Positions 1 through 11,225 of a stretch of 64,000 nucleotides of DNA are shown here, in pieces. The notes under the pieces are model-generated. The model did no database searches. It saw nothing but the letters and a program-made list of their open reading frames with translations, and was not told the DNA's origin. The first letter of the stretch is position 1. Each line of letters opens with the position of its first letter. The translations under genes were made by a program, and so were the position numbers. Location: positions 9,198,150 through 9,262,149 of the forward strand of contig CAMGYJ010000004.1 in the NCBI GenBank assembly GCA_946122785.1, in the 5' to 3' direction. Source of the DNA: Linum tenue. Its lineage: Eukaryota; Streptophyta; Magnoliopsida; Malpighiales; Linaceae.

Positions 1-661
1 GGTTGTACCAGTCGAGGCATATGCCGGTGAACGTCGACGGGAAGGTTCTGCACAGCGCGGCGTTGGAGTTGGTTTGGAGTTGCATACGCAAGCAGAAGGT
101 GCTTACATGGTCTTCCGGGTCAGTCGTGCCATTGTACGTCGGGAGGGTGGGTGTCGCCCCCGTCAGGTTCTCCGCCATTATCTGCGCGCTCAATGGCTGG
201 TGAAGGACCCTTTTGGGCGGGTTGGGTCGGTACTGCGGAGACAGGTGTTGTTCTAAGAAGCTGAGGTCCGCCCGCTCCGGTGGTTCGATTCCCGGCGTTT
301 CGCACGCGGGAAGTTCCGTCGGCGCGTGTTGGGGTAGCTGGGCTGTCCCCGACGCTTCTCCCAAGGCTTGCTGAGGCGCCACCGCCAAGGCGTGTTGAGG
401 CGCGTCCGCCGCCGCGCCTATCGTTGGCGCGCTCTCCCTGCTCATCATGAGCGCGATAACTTGGCTCATTTGTTTCTGCATGTCGGCTATGACGTTGTTT
501 TGCTTCCTCACTAGATCCCTCATTTCTTTGGCCGTCAGCTCTGGCTCCTCTTCTTCGATGAGCACGGCGTTGAGGTTGCTGGCTTCCGCGAACGCCCTCG
601 GGTCAGTCATTGCCTTGATCGGCGTTGCTTGGTCAGGCTGGTCGTGGTTGTGCTCTGCCAT
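1..661 (-). CDS. Ty3/gypsy gag polyprotein, N-terminal part (runs off the left edge)
   Basis: The minus strand is open from an ATG at 661 to the window edge, about 220 codons, so the protein is truncated by the window and not by mutation. The first residues are acidic and contain a heptad-like stretch (AKEMRDLVRKQNNVIADMQK, about residues 44-63), followed by an Ala/Pro/Gln-rich linker. The last 50 residues show the start of a retrotransposon gag domain: LPTYNGTTDPEDHVSTF and then CRTFPSTFTGICLDWY. This TDPxDH...F and W pattern is typical of plant Ty3/gypsy gag proteins of the Tat/Ogre-like type. The gag would form the particle that packages element RNA. The reading frame lies about 50 bases inside the LTR at 711-1271, as expected for a 5' end. 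The GC-rich codon use differs from the AT-rich flank at 1.3 kb. Lineage assignment is inference; gag identity is fairly sure. Confidence 0.75.
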   Translation of the reverse strand, partial: MAEHNHDQPDQATPIKAMTDPRAFAEASNLNAVLIEEEEPELTAKEMRDLVRKQNNVIADMQKQMSQVIALMMSRESAPTIGAAADAPQHALAVAPQQALGEASGTAQLPQHAPTELPACETPGIEPPERADLSFLEQHLSPQYRPNPPKRVLHQPLSAQIMAENLTGATPTLPTYNGTTDPEDHVSTFCLRMQLQTNSNAALCRTFPSTFTGICLDWYN

Positions 662-710
662 TGGGGGATTTTCTTTAGCGTTTCTTCTTGGCCCCAAGGT
701 GGGCGCCAAT

Positions 711-1271
711 TGTTTGAACCTAACTGAGTGTAGGAGTGAGGTTCGAGTGAGAGTTTGGGTCAAGAAGAAACGCGAACGTCGAGTTTGATCAAGAAGACAA
801 GAATCAGAGAGTTGAGTGAGAACCGGAGTCCGAACTTTTAGAAAGAGAAGTAATTGTTATAGAGAGAGAATGGTGAAAAAATGCGATCCCCTCACCCACC
901 GGAGTAAATGCCATATTTATAGGCTACATGGTGGTGGGTGAGTGGGTGGACTTCGAGACGGTACAACGACGTGACTACTGATGTGTCAGGGATTTAGGCC
1001 ATCCCCCAACCTAGGACTTGTCAGAGGGTTGTCTATGATTTGTACCTAAAAGTCTTGACGTGACCTTCCCTCGGGAGACACAATGACGCCCTCTCCGGCT
1101 CTTGAGTCTGGTTGCCGCCTTGTCTTCCCACTTGCGCGCATAGCCTTGCTCTTGCCGCGCGTGAGGTCTCGGCGCTGTCGGACGTGTCGCGCCCTCGCCG
1201 TGTCTGTTGCGGCACGCGGTTTGACATGCTCTTTTGGCGCGGGGGTGATCCGAGTCACATGCCCAACACAT
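711..1271 (-). repeat. 5' LTR of the left-edge gypsy element
   Basis: Read on the minus strand the segment starts TGTGTTGGGC and ends GGTTCAAACA, giving TG...CA ends. The interior then begins with the motif TTGGCGCCCACC (about 698-709), a primer-binding-site-like sequence. A TATA-like box (CTATAAATA, minus strand, near 913-922) sits where U3 ends. Base composition switches from GC-rich to AT-rich at about 1271, which supports the outer boundary. The partner LTR is outside the window, so the outer end and the target duplication are unverified. Confidence 0.55.
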
Positions 1272-2328
1272 AGGTTTCCCAATCTCCTTAAAGAGGGATG
1301 ATCATATATTTGAATGAGTCGTCGTAATAGTAACTTTGAGAAACAGTGATATGCAAGAAACTGCACCTGTGAAGCTTCACTACATGAAGAGCTTCACTTG
1401 TGTGTTGTTACATGTGCTTGAAATCTTTCCCTCTTTACCTGTGTGAGTGACTGCATGAATCGTCATGATGCATACAGCAGAACTTGGCTGTTGAACAACG
1501 ACGACGACGTCCCTGTGAAGCTTTTCTGTCAGCTTCTGATTTGGGGGAGATGGTGAGGTTGCATTATTAAGAAAATACTGCACCACCCAATTTGAAGCTC
1601 AACTTATTGTGGTCATCCCCAAAACGTACTCCATGTTTCCCCTAATATGTGTTATTACTGGACCTGGTCCATGTTCTACCAATGGGCAGTTTGGTCACTT
1701 CCCACATGCATCTTCCATTGCCCTTTCAATGAAAGCAGGTGGAGAAGCTACAGAAAATAAGGGTTTGAGGTTTGACCATGACCCCACTGTTTGCCAAACC
1801 GATATCTTCCATGACCCAACACCAACCCCGTGTTGGCATTTTGTTATACTATAACTCATTTTCCGTGGAATATGTACTCTAAGCCCTAAAAATTATGATC
1901 AATTTTCAGTATTTGAAGAACATTTTCAAACTTTAAGTTTCAACTCATTATTGACGGCTTGGTGGGACACTTAAAAGGAAACCTGTTAGGGCTGAGTACA
2001 GTGAAGACACATGGATGTTACTTATGAAATTGAAACTTGTATTAGTTAAATATTTCTTGGTAAGAATAGAATAATTTGGATATTTAATTTATATCCATTT
2101 TATATCATGTAAAGGGACATCTCTTGTACAATTTTCTGATCTGTCATTGACATGCATCTAAACTTGTTGCCCGATATGAGGTAAAAATGGATTACTTTTC
2201 CAACCCTACTCATACATATGTGATAAGGTTTATTAATTAGGTCAATTCAATTACTTTGGGAATCGTAAAACAAGCATGAAAGTTGCAACAAAACCTGTAA
2301 TTAACTTCATTAGCAAAAAGGATAGGAT
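1272..2328. other. AT-rich intergenic stretch, no gene seen
   Basis: No reading frame with coding character, no RNA gene and no clear terminal repeats were found here. Short open frames are chance. Confidence 0.5.
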
Positions 2329-2424
2329 TGAGACAAGAAATTTTGTGTCGGTTATTCCAACTATCGGTAATAACCGACACTAAGATATAGAATAACCGAC
2401 ACAAAACACCTATTTTCTGGTAGG
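2329..2424. mobile_element. Miniature CACTA-derived element (decayed)
   Basis: Two exact 17-bp inverted arms, TTTTGTGTCGGTTATTC (2341-2357) and its complement (2390-2406), surround a third copy of the AATAACCGACAC motif (about 2369-2380). The outer ends resemble the plant CACTA terminal repeat: ACAAGAAA at 2333-2340 on the left, and TTTTCTGGTAG near 2413-2423 on the right, the complement of CTACCAGAAAA. Repeated TCGGTTAT-type subterminal motifs are characteristic of CACTA elements. No 3-bp target duplication is convincing, so it is old or truncated. Confidence 0.5.
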
Positions 2425-3561
2425 GTAACCAACCACATTCTCACGAATGAAACAGAAAAACTCTTGTGCAGATTCCAAAGTGAAAAAGGGGTGGGCAAGT
2501 AGACAAGAGATATCCAAACAAAATGTGTAAGAAAGAAGACCACCATCGCGTCTAGTGAGGTTTGGTAATGTGAACTTGGACCTGTGACTGTGTCCTGTCT
2601 GTTAATACAAGAGTGCCCTTCACATGATGGGGTCCTTCGTATTAATTAAGGACCTTTACATTTCTTTCCATTCAGCTCCTTTTCATTTTCAAGTGAAGTT
2701 TTAGAATATTCCAATTAAGCTCAACAGCCCCAAATTTCCCCTATTAATCCCAGACCTCGACTGTACCTTCAGTGCGGGTGTAAGTAAGTGCATGTTCTGT
2801 GTGAGTGTCTTATCTCTTGGCCATTTCTCAGCTAGGAAAAAACCAGCAGCACAAGTTATCAATGGCTGGCTATGCCTAGAAAGTTAGAAAAGGGAACATC
2901 GGTTAAAATTGGGTTTCTAACTTTAGATAAAACCTTGTCCCGCAGCCATGTAGCTGTATGGTTCGAATTGACTTTGGAAAAAAAGTATGGGTTATAGGGT
3001 GAGGGTGCAACTGACACAATAGTGTATCTTATTCAAAAAATTTCAACAAAGCAGACTTGTGCCAAGTTTATTTAATAGGGTTGGATTATGTATTCGTGGT
3101 TAGTGTAAAGAACTGATTTACGTCAACAACTCAAATTAATCGGAGAGCTCCAAAAATTAATTTTATGTCATTTAGTTTGTACTCACTCTCATCATACAAT
3201 GCATGTGTTTTACTCGATTGTTAATATTAATTGGAAGATCGTGATGATTGGAACGCATGACTTTTTATTATCATTATCAAAGAGTCAGATACTATATCAA
3301 AAGTCATTCGTATCAATAACTCAAATTATTGAGAAAGATCCAAAAATCAATCTGCATATCATTCCATAATAAGAAACATACTCATAAGTCATAACAAGTC
3401 TAATAAGAAAAATAAAATAAAACAGAATTCATCACTCAGTATCTAATTACTTCATTTTTATCGATAATAGTGAAGCCTATATCTAAAGAGTAAAAAGCAA
3501 GGATTGTAGAACGGTACTATACAAGAGGTTCGACTAGAAAAATCTCCTACAAGAGTATAAA

Positions 3562-3855
3562 TTGGTAGGTAATTTTGATAGATACGAAACAGAGTGTCTA
3601 GCAGTGGTTAAGAAACTTTGTGGTAGAGAAGCCATTATTACCAAGATGGGAACGATATGTATGAGTATCAAGAGGGCCCTTGGGATGAGATTAGAAGAGG
3701 CGCTCCGCTTGGTAAGAAGGACAATGAATGAGGCAGCACACCTAATGACCAAATGTAATATGAACTGGAACTCACCAGTAATATGGCTAGATAGGCCACC
3801 GATGATTGTGATTAATCAGCTACACCTGGATGATGTAACAATAGTTTCTGATTAA
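3562..3855 (+). pseudogene. RNase H-like remnant, probably from a non-LTR retroelement
   Basis: A 97-codon frame contains RRTMNEAAHLMTKCNMNW followed by WLDRPPMIVINQLHLDD. The pattern N-x-AAH...W...PP...L..D resembles the C-terminal end of the RVT_3 (RNase H-like) domain found in plant LINE polyproteins and derived host genes. No reverse transcriptase, DD motifs or poly(A) tail are visible nearby, so at most a fragment is left. Chance similarity is possible. Confidence 0.3.
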
Positions 3856-4014
3856 TAAAGCTCAATACAGGTTGACATAAAAAACATAAAATAACCTATT
3901 GCTCAATCTTCCAATAGAATCTCCGGTACAATTTTACAAGTATTGGTAAAAAAACCCAGCAATCAGCTAAATGTTAGCTATATGCGAAAAGTGAAGTCAT
4001 AGTTAAAGAGTAAA

Positions 4015-4387
4015 GGGCAATGTCTATTTTTTACCCAAACCTTTTTCAGATTCTTTTATTTTAACCAAACCTATTGAATTCCTAAAAATTATCCAAACGT
4101 TAACTCTCCGTCAACTTTTCTGTTAGTAATGCTGACTAAGTATGACCATAATGAGTTGACTTCCTACGTGGCGGTCAGAATACCATCATTTACTATTTTT
4201 AATAAAAAGATTATCAAAAAACAAAACAAAATCCCACCTCTCACGTGGACGAAATAAGTAACGGTAACAGAATGAATGCCCAGACTTTGATAAATTATAA
4301 TACGTTTGGATAATAAATAGAATTTCTATAGGTTTGGTTAAAATAAAAGAATCTGAAAAAGGTTTGGGTAAAAAATAGACATTGCCC
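4015..4387. mobile_element. MULE-type MITE with 9-bp target duplication
   Basis: The ends are a perfect 60-bp terminal inverted repeat (4015-4074 and 4328-4387, beginning GGGCAATGTC), with weaker similarity continuing for about 25 bp more. The element is flanked by the exact 9-bp direct repeat AAGAGTAAA at 4006-4014 and 4388-4396. A 9-bp duplication with long inverted repeats is the signature of Mutator-like elements. The 373-bp interior encodes nothing. The undamaged ends and duplication indicate a recent insertion. Confidence 0.9.
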
Positions 4388-4396
4388 AAGAGTAAA

Positions 4397-4958
4397 ATGC
4401 CCAATTAGAAAGAAAGAAATCACATATGTGCATAAAGGCCAACAATTTCGCAAAGCTAACATCACAATCCATGTTTTGATGTTACAGTTATATTCCCTTT
4501 TATGTTCAGTTATCCACAAATGCTGAACATAGTCTGTTCCAACTTCCAAGCGTGGGTATAGCTTGACGAGAGAGGGAAGGGTTGTGGATTCATGCCTACA
4601 TCAGACACAAATTGAAGGTAGAAATGGCTTAGCTTTTTCACATAGCATAGGTTGTCATATGTCTCTTGTTCGTTTCCTGAGCTGCAAAATGCTTTTTCTA
4701 TATTAGTATCCAACGGTGGTAGATGTAATAGGAAAAGAAAATTAGCCATTTCTATATTATATATTTTTTTAATTCTTCATAGTTATTTTATTTTTTTCAG
4801 AAAATTTCCAAACTAAAATTGACGTTGTTTAGTGTTTTGATCTTTTTCCCTCCTCAAACTTAATGGTGTGGTGAGGTATGGGTATGGGGTAGGATGTACA
4901 ACTCTTAGTTGTTTATTTGTGCATAATCAGATTTAGTAAATTGACTTTGAATGGAGTT
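4397..4958. other. Intergenic stretch, no gene seen
   Basis: AT-rich sequence with T-rich runs near 4750-4800. No coding frame or RNA gene was recognised. Confidence 0.5.
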
Positions 4959-5204
4959 TGTAAAATAGCATGAACGCGGAAGCAAAAACAATCACACAAC
5001 ACGACGATTTACATGGTTCTTGTCATTCGGTATGAATGACTTTATTCCACGGAGAACGATCTCAAACTTTATTATGTTCTGGAGTGTATGCGGTGCAGAA
5101 GTATATGGCCACTGAGTAGAGACTCACGCCAATATATATGTCCTGCTACAGAGTTCCTAGGGCTAGAAAGACAAAGTACTAAAAAGTACCCAAAGAGTTC
5201 AACA
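4959..5204 (-). repeat. 3' LTR of the 5-10 kb copia element
   Basis: Starts TGTAAAATAGC and ends GAGTTCAACA on the plus strand, the same ends as the repeat at 9665-9910. Confidence 0.92.
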
Positions 5205-5232
5205 TAATAATAAACACTCTCAACACGCCCCC

Positions 5233-8200
5233 TCAAGCTGGAGCGTGAAGGTTGCAAACGCCAAGCTTGGACAGGAGGAAATGGAACTGCTCAGTGCCAA
5301 GAGACTTGGTGAGAATGTCAGCAAGCTGGGACCGAGAACCGATCTTCTGAGGGCTAATCTCACCGGAGAGTACTCGTTCACGAACAAAATAACAGTCCAT
5401 CTCCACATGCTTAGTGCGCTCGTGGAACACCGGATTAGCAGCAATGTGAAAGGCTGCTTGGTTGTCGCGGAAAAGTTGAGTGGGGCCAGGTGAAGAAACC
5501 TGCAGGTCACGAAGCAAAAAGCGTAACAAGAGGACTTCACTCACAGTGCTGGCCATAGCTCGGTATTCAGCTTCAGCAGAAGAACGTGCAACCACCTTCT
5601 GCTTCTTAGCACGCCAGGAAATGGGAGCACCACCAAGAGTGATAAAGTAACCGGTCGTACAGCGTCTAGTGGATTGACAACCAGCCCAGTCCCCATCACA
5701 GTAGGCAACTAGATCAAGCGTTCCATGGGCAGGAAAGAACAAACATTGCCCAGGAGCAGTCTTCAGATAGAGAAGGACACGGGTGGCGGCAGCAACATGT
5801 TCAGGACCTGGAGCATTCACAAACTGGCTCAAAACGTTAACAACATAGGCAATGTCAGGCCGCGTTACCGTGAAGTAGAGAAGGCGACCGACTGGGCGGC
5901 GATACGAACTGGCATAAGCAACCACCTCTTCAGCGGGGCGAGTGAGGGTGTGATTTTGCTCCATGGGGAAACCACTGGGACGAGCACCCTCCACGCCAGC
6001 ATCGTGGAGTATATCCAAAATATACTTACGCTGGCTCAGAACAATTCCTTCGGCAGAGCGAGCCACTTCAATGCCCAAAAAATACTAGAGAGGACCAAGA
6101 TCCTTGATGCTAAAACGGTCATCAAGGTATTGTTTGACGCGGGCAATAAAAACCGGATCAGTCCCTGTGATCACCACATCGTCCACATAGATGAGGACTG
6201 CTACAAAGGAACCCGACGTGTGACGAATGAGCAAGGAAGGATCTGCACGAGAAGTGTGGAAACCAAGTTCGGTAAGTGCCTGAGTGAACTTCGTGTACCA
6301 GTTTCGGGATGCCTGACGAAGCCCATACAAAGATTTTCGCAACCGGCAAACACGATGATCACCCTCTTGAGTGAACCCCTGAGGAACTCGCATATAGACT
6401 TCCTCGTCGAGATCTCCATGTAAGAACGCGTTGTTGACATCCAACTGATGAAGGGGCCAACCACGTTGAGCAGCAACTGCAATCAGAGTGCGAACAATGA
6501 CAAGTTTTGCCACGGGAGCAAAGGTGTCATGGAAGTCAACCCCTTCCTGTTGAGTAAATCCTTTTGCTACCAGGCGCGCCTTGAAACGATCGATGGAACC
6601 GTCTGGGCGATACTTGACCTTGAAGACCCACTTATAATCAATCAAGCGCTTTCCGGGAGGCAAATGCTCCAAAGTCCATGTGCCATTCTCGAGCAAAGCG
6701 CAGATCTCTTTCTCCATTGACTTGCGCCAGTGCTGATGCTTAACCGCCTGGGAGAAATGACGAGGCTCCGGGATCCGTGCAATCGCTGCCAAATAAGCAC
6801 AATGAGAAGGAGTAAAGCGATGATACTTAACGTGGTTGGAAATAGGATATTCAACGGAATGAGAAGCATGACCTGGGAGCTCAACATCATAAATGTCAAG
6901 ATGCGCAGGGCATCGATGAACGCGCAACCCACGTTGGGGAAGTGGCGGTGCATCGGCAGGTGTCCCTTCCACGGGATCAGCGTCGGCAGCATGATGATTC
7001 CCTGATTGTGGAGTGGCTTGCAAGCTATGGGGAGGCGAAGCAGTACAAGGGTCCTGCGTATCTTTAGTTGTGGACTCATCCACATGCATGGGAGAACTAG
7101 GGTCATGCAACGTCCCTTCAGAAGGAGAAGAGGTCTCCTTCAAGGGCAATGCAAATGGGCTCTCGTCTGGAATTTCATGGTCAGCAACAGGCACAGTAAT
7201 GTGAGGGGCATAAGACCCATCCTGCGGAGCCTCTTTGAACGAAAACACATCCTCAACAAAATGAACGTCCCGTGAGGTGAAAACTTTGCGGGATTGAGGA
7301 TCGTAGACACGGTAACCTTTCTGAGATGCAGGATAACCAACAAAAATACACGGTCTCCCTCGTTCTGCAAACTTGTCAAGCCCATGATGGGTGTCCTTAG
7401 CGTAAACGAGACAACCAAAGTTCCGCAGGTGAGCATAGGAGGGAGTGCTGTTCAGGAGAACTGCATAAGATGTCTTGTTACTTAGAACAACAAAAGGCAA
7501 CCGGTTAATGAGATAAGTAGCTGTCAGCACGCACTGTCCCCAAAAACGAGTAGGAAGGCCACTATGAAATCGTAAAGCGCGTGCCATGTCTAGGAGATGT
7601 CGATGCTTGTGCTCTACTACCCCGTTTTGCTGCGGAGTATCAGTGCAAGTGGTCTGTAGAAGAATCCCATGTTCCTCATAGAAGTCTCGCAGCGAATGGG
7701 TAGCGAACTCCAACCCATTATCTCCCTGAATCCTGCGAACCCACTTGTGAAATTGGGTGAGAACCATCTGATAAAGCATTTTAAGATAACGCTCTACATC
7801 CGACTTATACTTCATCAAATAAATCCAGGTAGTGCGACTGTAATCATCAACAATAGTCAGGAAGAAACGTGAACCATCAAGGGCAGGGGTACGATAACCA
7901 CCCCAAATATCCAAATGTATAAGCTCGAAACAATCTTTCGTCTTAATAGAGCTCAAAGTGAAAGGTGTGCGAGACTGTTTAGCACGTAAACAAGAGTCGC
8001 AATGTTGCACGGGCTGAACAGTATCCCTACAACTAATTGAACTTCTGAGCAAATTAAACTTGGCTGTCGAGGGGTGCCCTAGGCGAGCATGCCAAAGATC
8101 CGAGGGCTCCAGTCTTCTAGCCGCCGCACTCCCTGCTGTGGAGCGAACTGCACGACTCAAGTCACCTTGATCCCGACGCAAATAATATAAGCCATCCCGA

Positions 8201-8601
8201 GACTCACCAATCCCAATCACGATCATGGAGGGTAAGGCCTGGAGAATGCAGAAATCAGCCATGAACGTCAGTGCAACATTATTATCCCTACACAACCGGC
8301 TGACGGATAAGAGGTTACACTTGAATTCAGGCACATGTAAGACACGACGAAGAGTAAGCTTCTCAGTTAACCTGACCGAACCTGTCCCGTGTACAGGTAC
8401 ACTCTCACCGTTTGGGATTCGTACCGGAGCAAAAATAGTTGAAGCATCTAGCTCATCTAACCAACTACTATCTCGTACGATGTGTTCATTACATCCCGAG
8501 TCAATCAACCAATCAGAAAAATCAGAGAAGTTACCAGCCATGTTCGCTTCTGGAGTGTTCGGTGATGATGACTTTGCCGAATCTGCTAATAACTGTTTCA
8601 A
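5233..8601 (-). pseudogene. Copia pol (protease, integrase, RT, RNase H), one in-frame stop
   Basis: Two same-frame segments (8601-6085 and 6078-5233) encode a copia polyprotein, separated by a TAG at 6085-6087 just after KDLGPL and before YFLGIEVARS. In order: an aspartic protease site (WLIDSGCNEHI, residues about 31-41), the GAG-pre-integrase motif (LWHARLGHPS), an integrase core (DIWG...DDYSRTTW...DNGLEF...TPQQNGVVEHKHRH), and reverse transcriptase with IYVDDVV. After the stop comes RNase H (YCDGDWAGC, SSAEAEYRAM) and the terminal LADILTKSLG. The stop falls late in the reverse transcriptase region, so full-length pol would need readthrough. The upstream part of pol, from about 8640, lies in a different frame from gag. 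Encoded functions would be polyprotein cleavage, cDNA synthesis and integration. Confidence 0.9.
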
Positions 8602-9617
8602 CTTATCAAATTGTGCCGCTGAAATGGACTCCCTTCTGGCTCGACATGAGCAGCTCGAGGGCCTTCATTGCGCTGCCGATTCTGCTTGTTCGAGCGATCA
8701 CCTTGTCGAGTCTTAGGTAAGTCCGGTGGATACCCATGCAGGTTGTAACATGTGTCCACCGTGTGTCCCAGCCTATGACAATGGGTACACTTAGGCTTGT
8801 CCACTTGATCACGCTCAGAACGCGTTTGATCGCCACTCGTCAGGAACGCCGCTGCCTCCACAGTAGGTCGATGTCCGGCAGTTATATTGCGCTGCTGCTC
8901 TTCAGTTGAGATGGCCTGATAGGCATCTGCCAGCGACGAAGTGGGCTTCATGCTCAGCACTTGCGTACGGACGACGGAGAAAGCGCCATACAGCCCCATA
9001 AGAAATTCGAAGAGGCGCTCAGTCTCAGCCTTTTCATGCTGCTGTCGTGGCAAGTCACACTTGCAGCCTCCACAAGTACGACCATCACACTTGCAACGAG
9101 GTTCAGGACTCACAGCTCGCATCTCGTCCCAGTAAGTGCGAAGTCGCGTATAGAACGCTGAGACAGTCAGCTTGTCTTGGCGAGTTACGTTTAGCAAAGG
9201 TCGGATCTCATATGCACGCGGCGTGGCACCTTTTCCAAATCGCCGCTCAAGATCAGACCATATTTCTCTTGCAGTAAGAGCCGATCGAACACTGTTTCTA
9301 ACTTCCTTAGTCATCGCCGTCTTAAGCCAACCCTTCACGGTGGCATCACAGCGTGCCCAAGCATCGGTTCTCTCTTTGTTTCCGGCATCCGACCTGGTTA
9401 ACGTCCCGTCAACGAATGCCATCTTGTTCTTTGCGATAAGAACCTCGGTCATGTCATTGACCCATTCACCGTAATTAGAATCCGTGAGCAGGTCACTCCC
9501 AAACAATTGGGCAGGGTTTTCAGAAGGATGAAGAAACAATGGTGAGTTCAGCGGGATCGTCTCCGCACCGACAGCAGTGGTGGAAGACATCGCAGCCTTC
9601 TCCTCGTCCTTCCCCAT
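8598..9617 (-). CDS. Copia gag (UBN2/DUF4219 type with zinc knuckle)
   Basis: A 339-residue frame starting about 50 bases inside the 5' LTR. It contains the copia gag pattern LTDSNYGEWVNDMTEVL (about residues 44-60), a helical gag region, a Cys-rich insert (CKCDGRTCGGCKC, about 184-196), and a CCHC zinc knuckle (CTHCHRLGHTVDTC, near residue 285). Gag forms the particle and binds element RNA through the knuckle. It ends at 8598 in a frame that does not continue into pol: typical pol-upstream sequence (SAAQFDKLKQLL) is readable in another frame across the last 40 bases. That suggests a 1-nt indel rather than a normal gag stop. Confidence 0.88.
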   Translation of the reverse strand: MGKDEEKAAMSSTTAVGAETIPLNSPLFLHPSENPAQLFGSDLLTDSNYGEWVNDMTEVLIAKNKMAFVDGTLTRSDAGNKERTDAWARCDATVKGWLKTAMTKEVRNSVRSALTAREIWSDLERRFGKGATPRAYEIRPLLNVTRQDKLTVSAFYTRLRTYWDEMRAVSPEPRCKCDGRTCGGCKCDLPRQQHEKAETERLFEFLMGLYGAFSVVRTQVLSMKPTSSLADAYQAISTEEQQRNITAGHRPTVEAAAFLTSGDQTRSERDQVDKPKCTHCHRLGHTVDTCYNLHGYPPDLPKTRQGDRSNKQNRQRNEGPRAAHVEPEGSPFQRHNLIS

Positions 9618-9652
9618 AAAAGAAACTTAAAGGAATCCCTAGAGCAAAGCCA

Positions 9653-9664
9653 GCTCTGATACCA
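9653..9664 (-). other. Primer-binding site of the copia element
   Basis: On the minus strand TGGTATCAGAGC follows the last base of the 5' LTR directly. It is complementary to the 3' end of plant initiator tRNA-Met. Confidence 0.9.
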
Positions 9665-9910
9665 TGTAAAATAGCATGAACGCGGAAGCAAAAACAATCA
9701 CACAACACGACGATTTACGTGGTTCTTGCCATTCGGTATGAATGACCTTACTCCACGGAGAACGATCTCAAGCTTTATTATGTTCTGCATTGTATGTGCC
9801 GCAGAAGTATATGGCCACTGAGTAGAGACTCACGCCAATATATATGCCCTGCTACAGAGTTCCTAGGGCTAGAAAGACAAAGTACTAAAAAGTACCCAAA
9901 GAGTTCAACA
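9665..9910 (-). repeat. 5' LTR of the 5-10 kb copia element
   Basis: 246 bp, same ends as the copy at 4959-5204, with about 11 substitutions between them. Confidence 0.92.
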
Positions 9911-10655
9911 TACTGTCATGCATGGATATCATCATTATACAGTATGATATAAAATGTTAAGATATGTATAAATTAACATTCTATTTTTCTCTAGCTCATA
10001 ATATATTAAAATGGATGTCATTTTGAAAAAGTATGATTAATATGATTTTGTGCACACAAATGTTTGAATTCTATATTAAGAAGAAAGAGACACACGGATT
10101 TTTTTCACTTATCCTTCACCAGTTCCAATTTTTCTCTCTCTTTCTCGTGACAAAGAAAACTCATCTTCTTTCAATCTATGAACACTTCTATTCTTCCCAA
10201 ATTCCTTATCATGTCTTTAGCTAATCGCTACCTAAATGGGTGGAGCCTGCCGATGAAGTTCTATCCAAGGCTTGTATTGAAATTTTAGAGGGTGGTTTCG
10301 TCACCCATTCTCAATTCATGATTGAATTTTGAAGGCAAGATGAAGTTGTATTTACTTCTAAAGGATGAGGGATTTTACGTACTAACGGGATCTTGAGTTC
10401 TCGATGAAATCATTCTCCATCAATGTAGGTCATGGAATGCAACATCATATTTAATGAGAATTTTTTAATGTCCAAATTAATAAATTACATCGAAATATTC
10501 TTTTTAACTATTTATTACTACTTGCATAAAAATAATGAGCACATTAAGTAAATAAAATGATGAACCTATAGTAAACTAGATTATGAGAAAAACTATAGTC
10601 GAGAGAAGAGAACTAGCACTTTGACATTTGCTCTTGGAGCAAACCCACTTTTTTT
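9911..10655. other. Intergenic stretch, no gene seen
   Basis: AT-rich sequence between the copia LTR and the MULE-like element. Only short chance frames are present. Confidence 0.5.
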
Positions 10656-10976
10656 TAGTTAAAAGGGTTAATATATTTGTATGACTCGAACTTTTCACAT
10701 ATTAAACATCATAGTCAATCTTTTCGATTTATAACTTTGTGGCCTCAACTTTGCATCAAAGTTATGAAATTGGCCAAACTCGAGATTTGACCGTTACCTT
10801 GAACGGTCAAGACAGTTGACTACGGTCAACCCACCACTTCACCGCCCGGTCAGCATTAACTTAATTACAAAAAGTCAATTTACAAAAATTAAAAAAATTC
10901 AAATTTAGCCTAAAATCGAAAAGGAAACTATTTTTTTTAATCCTCTCACCTCCAAACACTGGCGATTTGCCTCCTC

Positions 10977-11225
10977 GATGGATCCACCATCGACGGTAAC
11001 TCTGAGTCCTCGACCGATCCCGATTCCTCTCCTCCGCTCCCAGATTTTGATTCCATCTCCTTCTCGAACCCCTTTGAATATTGTCCCGAATCCTTTCCTT
11101 CGAGCCCATATTACAATTCTACCTCCTCCTCAGACCCCTTTGAAGCCCGCATCTCCAACTTTCGCCTCCTAGGGATTTTGGTGCTTCTTTGCTTCTCTGG
11201 GATTCAGAGTTTCGAAGAAACCTAA
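10977..11225 (+). pseudogene. Possible captured gene fragment inside the MULE-like element
   Basis: A frame of 82 codons runs from DGSTIDGNSESS through DPDSSPPLPDFDSISFSNPF and ends at a TAA at 11223. It is Ser/Pro-rich with repeated NPF/DPFE phrases and relatively GC-rich compared with the AT-rich arms, which looks like real protein-coding ancestry. Non-autonomous MULEs commonly carry host gene fragments (Pack-MULEs). I do not recognise the donor gene, and there is no in-frame ATG at the start of the conserved-looking part. Confidence 0.3.

Larger units (their letters stand above)
4959..9910 (-). mobile_element. Ty1/copia LTR retrotransposon, full length, minus strand
   Basis: Two 246-bp direct repeats bound a 5.0 kb element: 4959-5204 (3' LTR) and 9665-9910 (5' LTR). 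Each reads TG...CA on the element strand. A tRNA-iMet primer site (TGGTATCAGAGC) lies directly inside the 5' LTR. A purine-rich tract (near 5205-5240, minus strand) precedes the 3' LTR. Gene order gag, protease, integrase, reverse transcriptase, RNase H is that of copia elements. The LTRs differ at about 11 of 246 positions by my count (about 4.5%), so it is moderately old. The expected 5-bp target duplication is missing: flanks are GAGTT and TACTG. Confidence 0.92.

Noticed and set aside
5725..6423. 232-codon plus-strand frame
   Set aside because: It is the antisense shadow of copia pol on the minus strand, which carries the real motifs.
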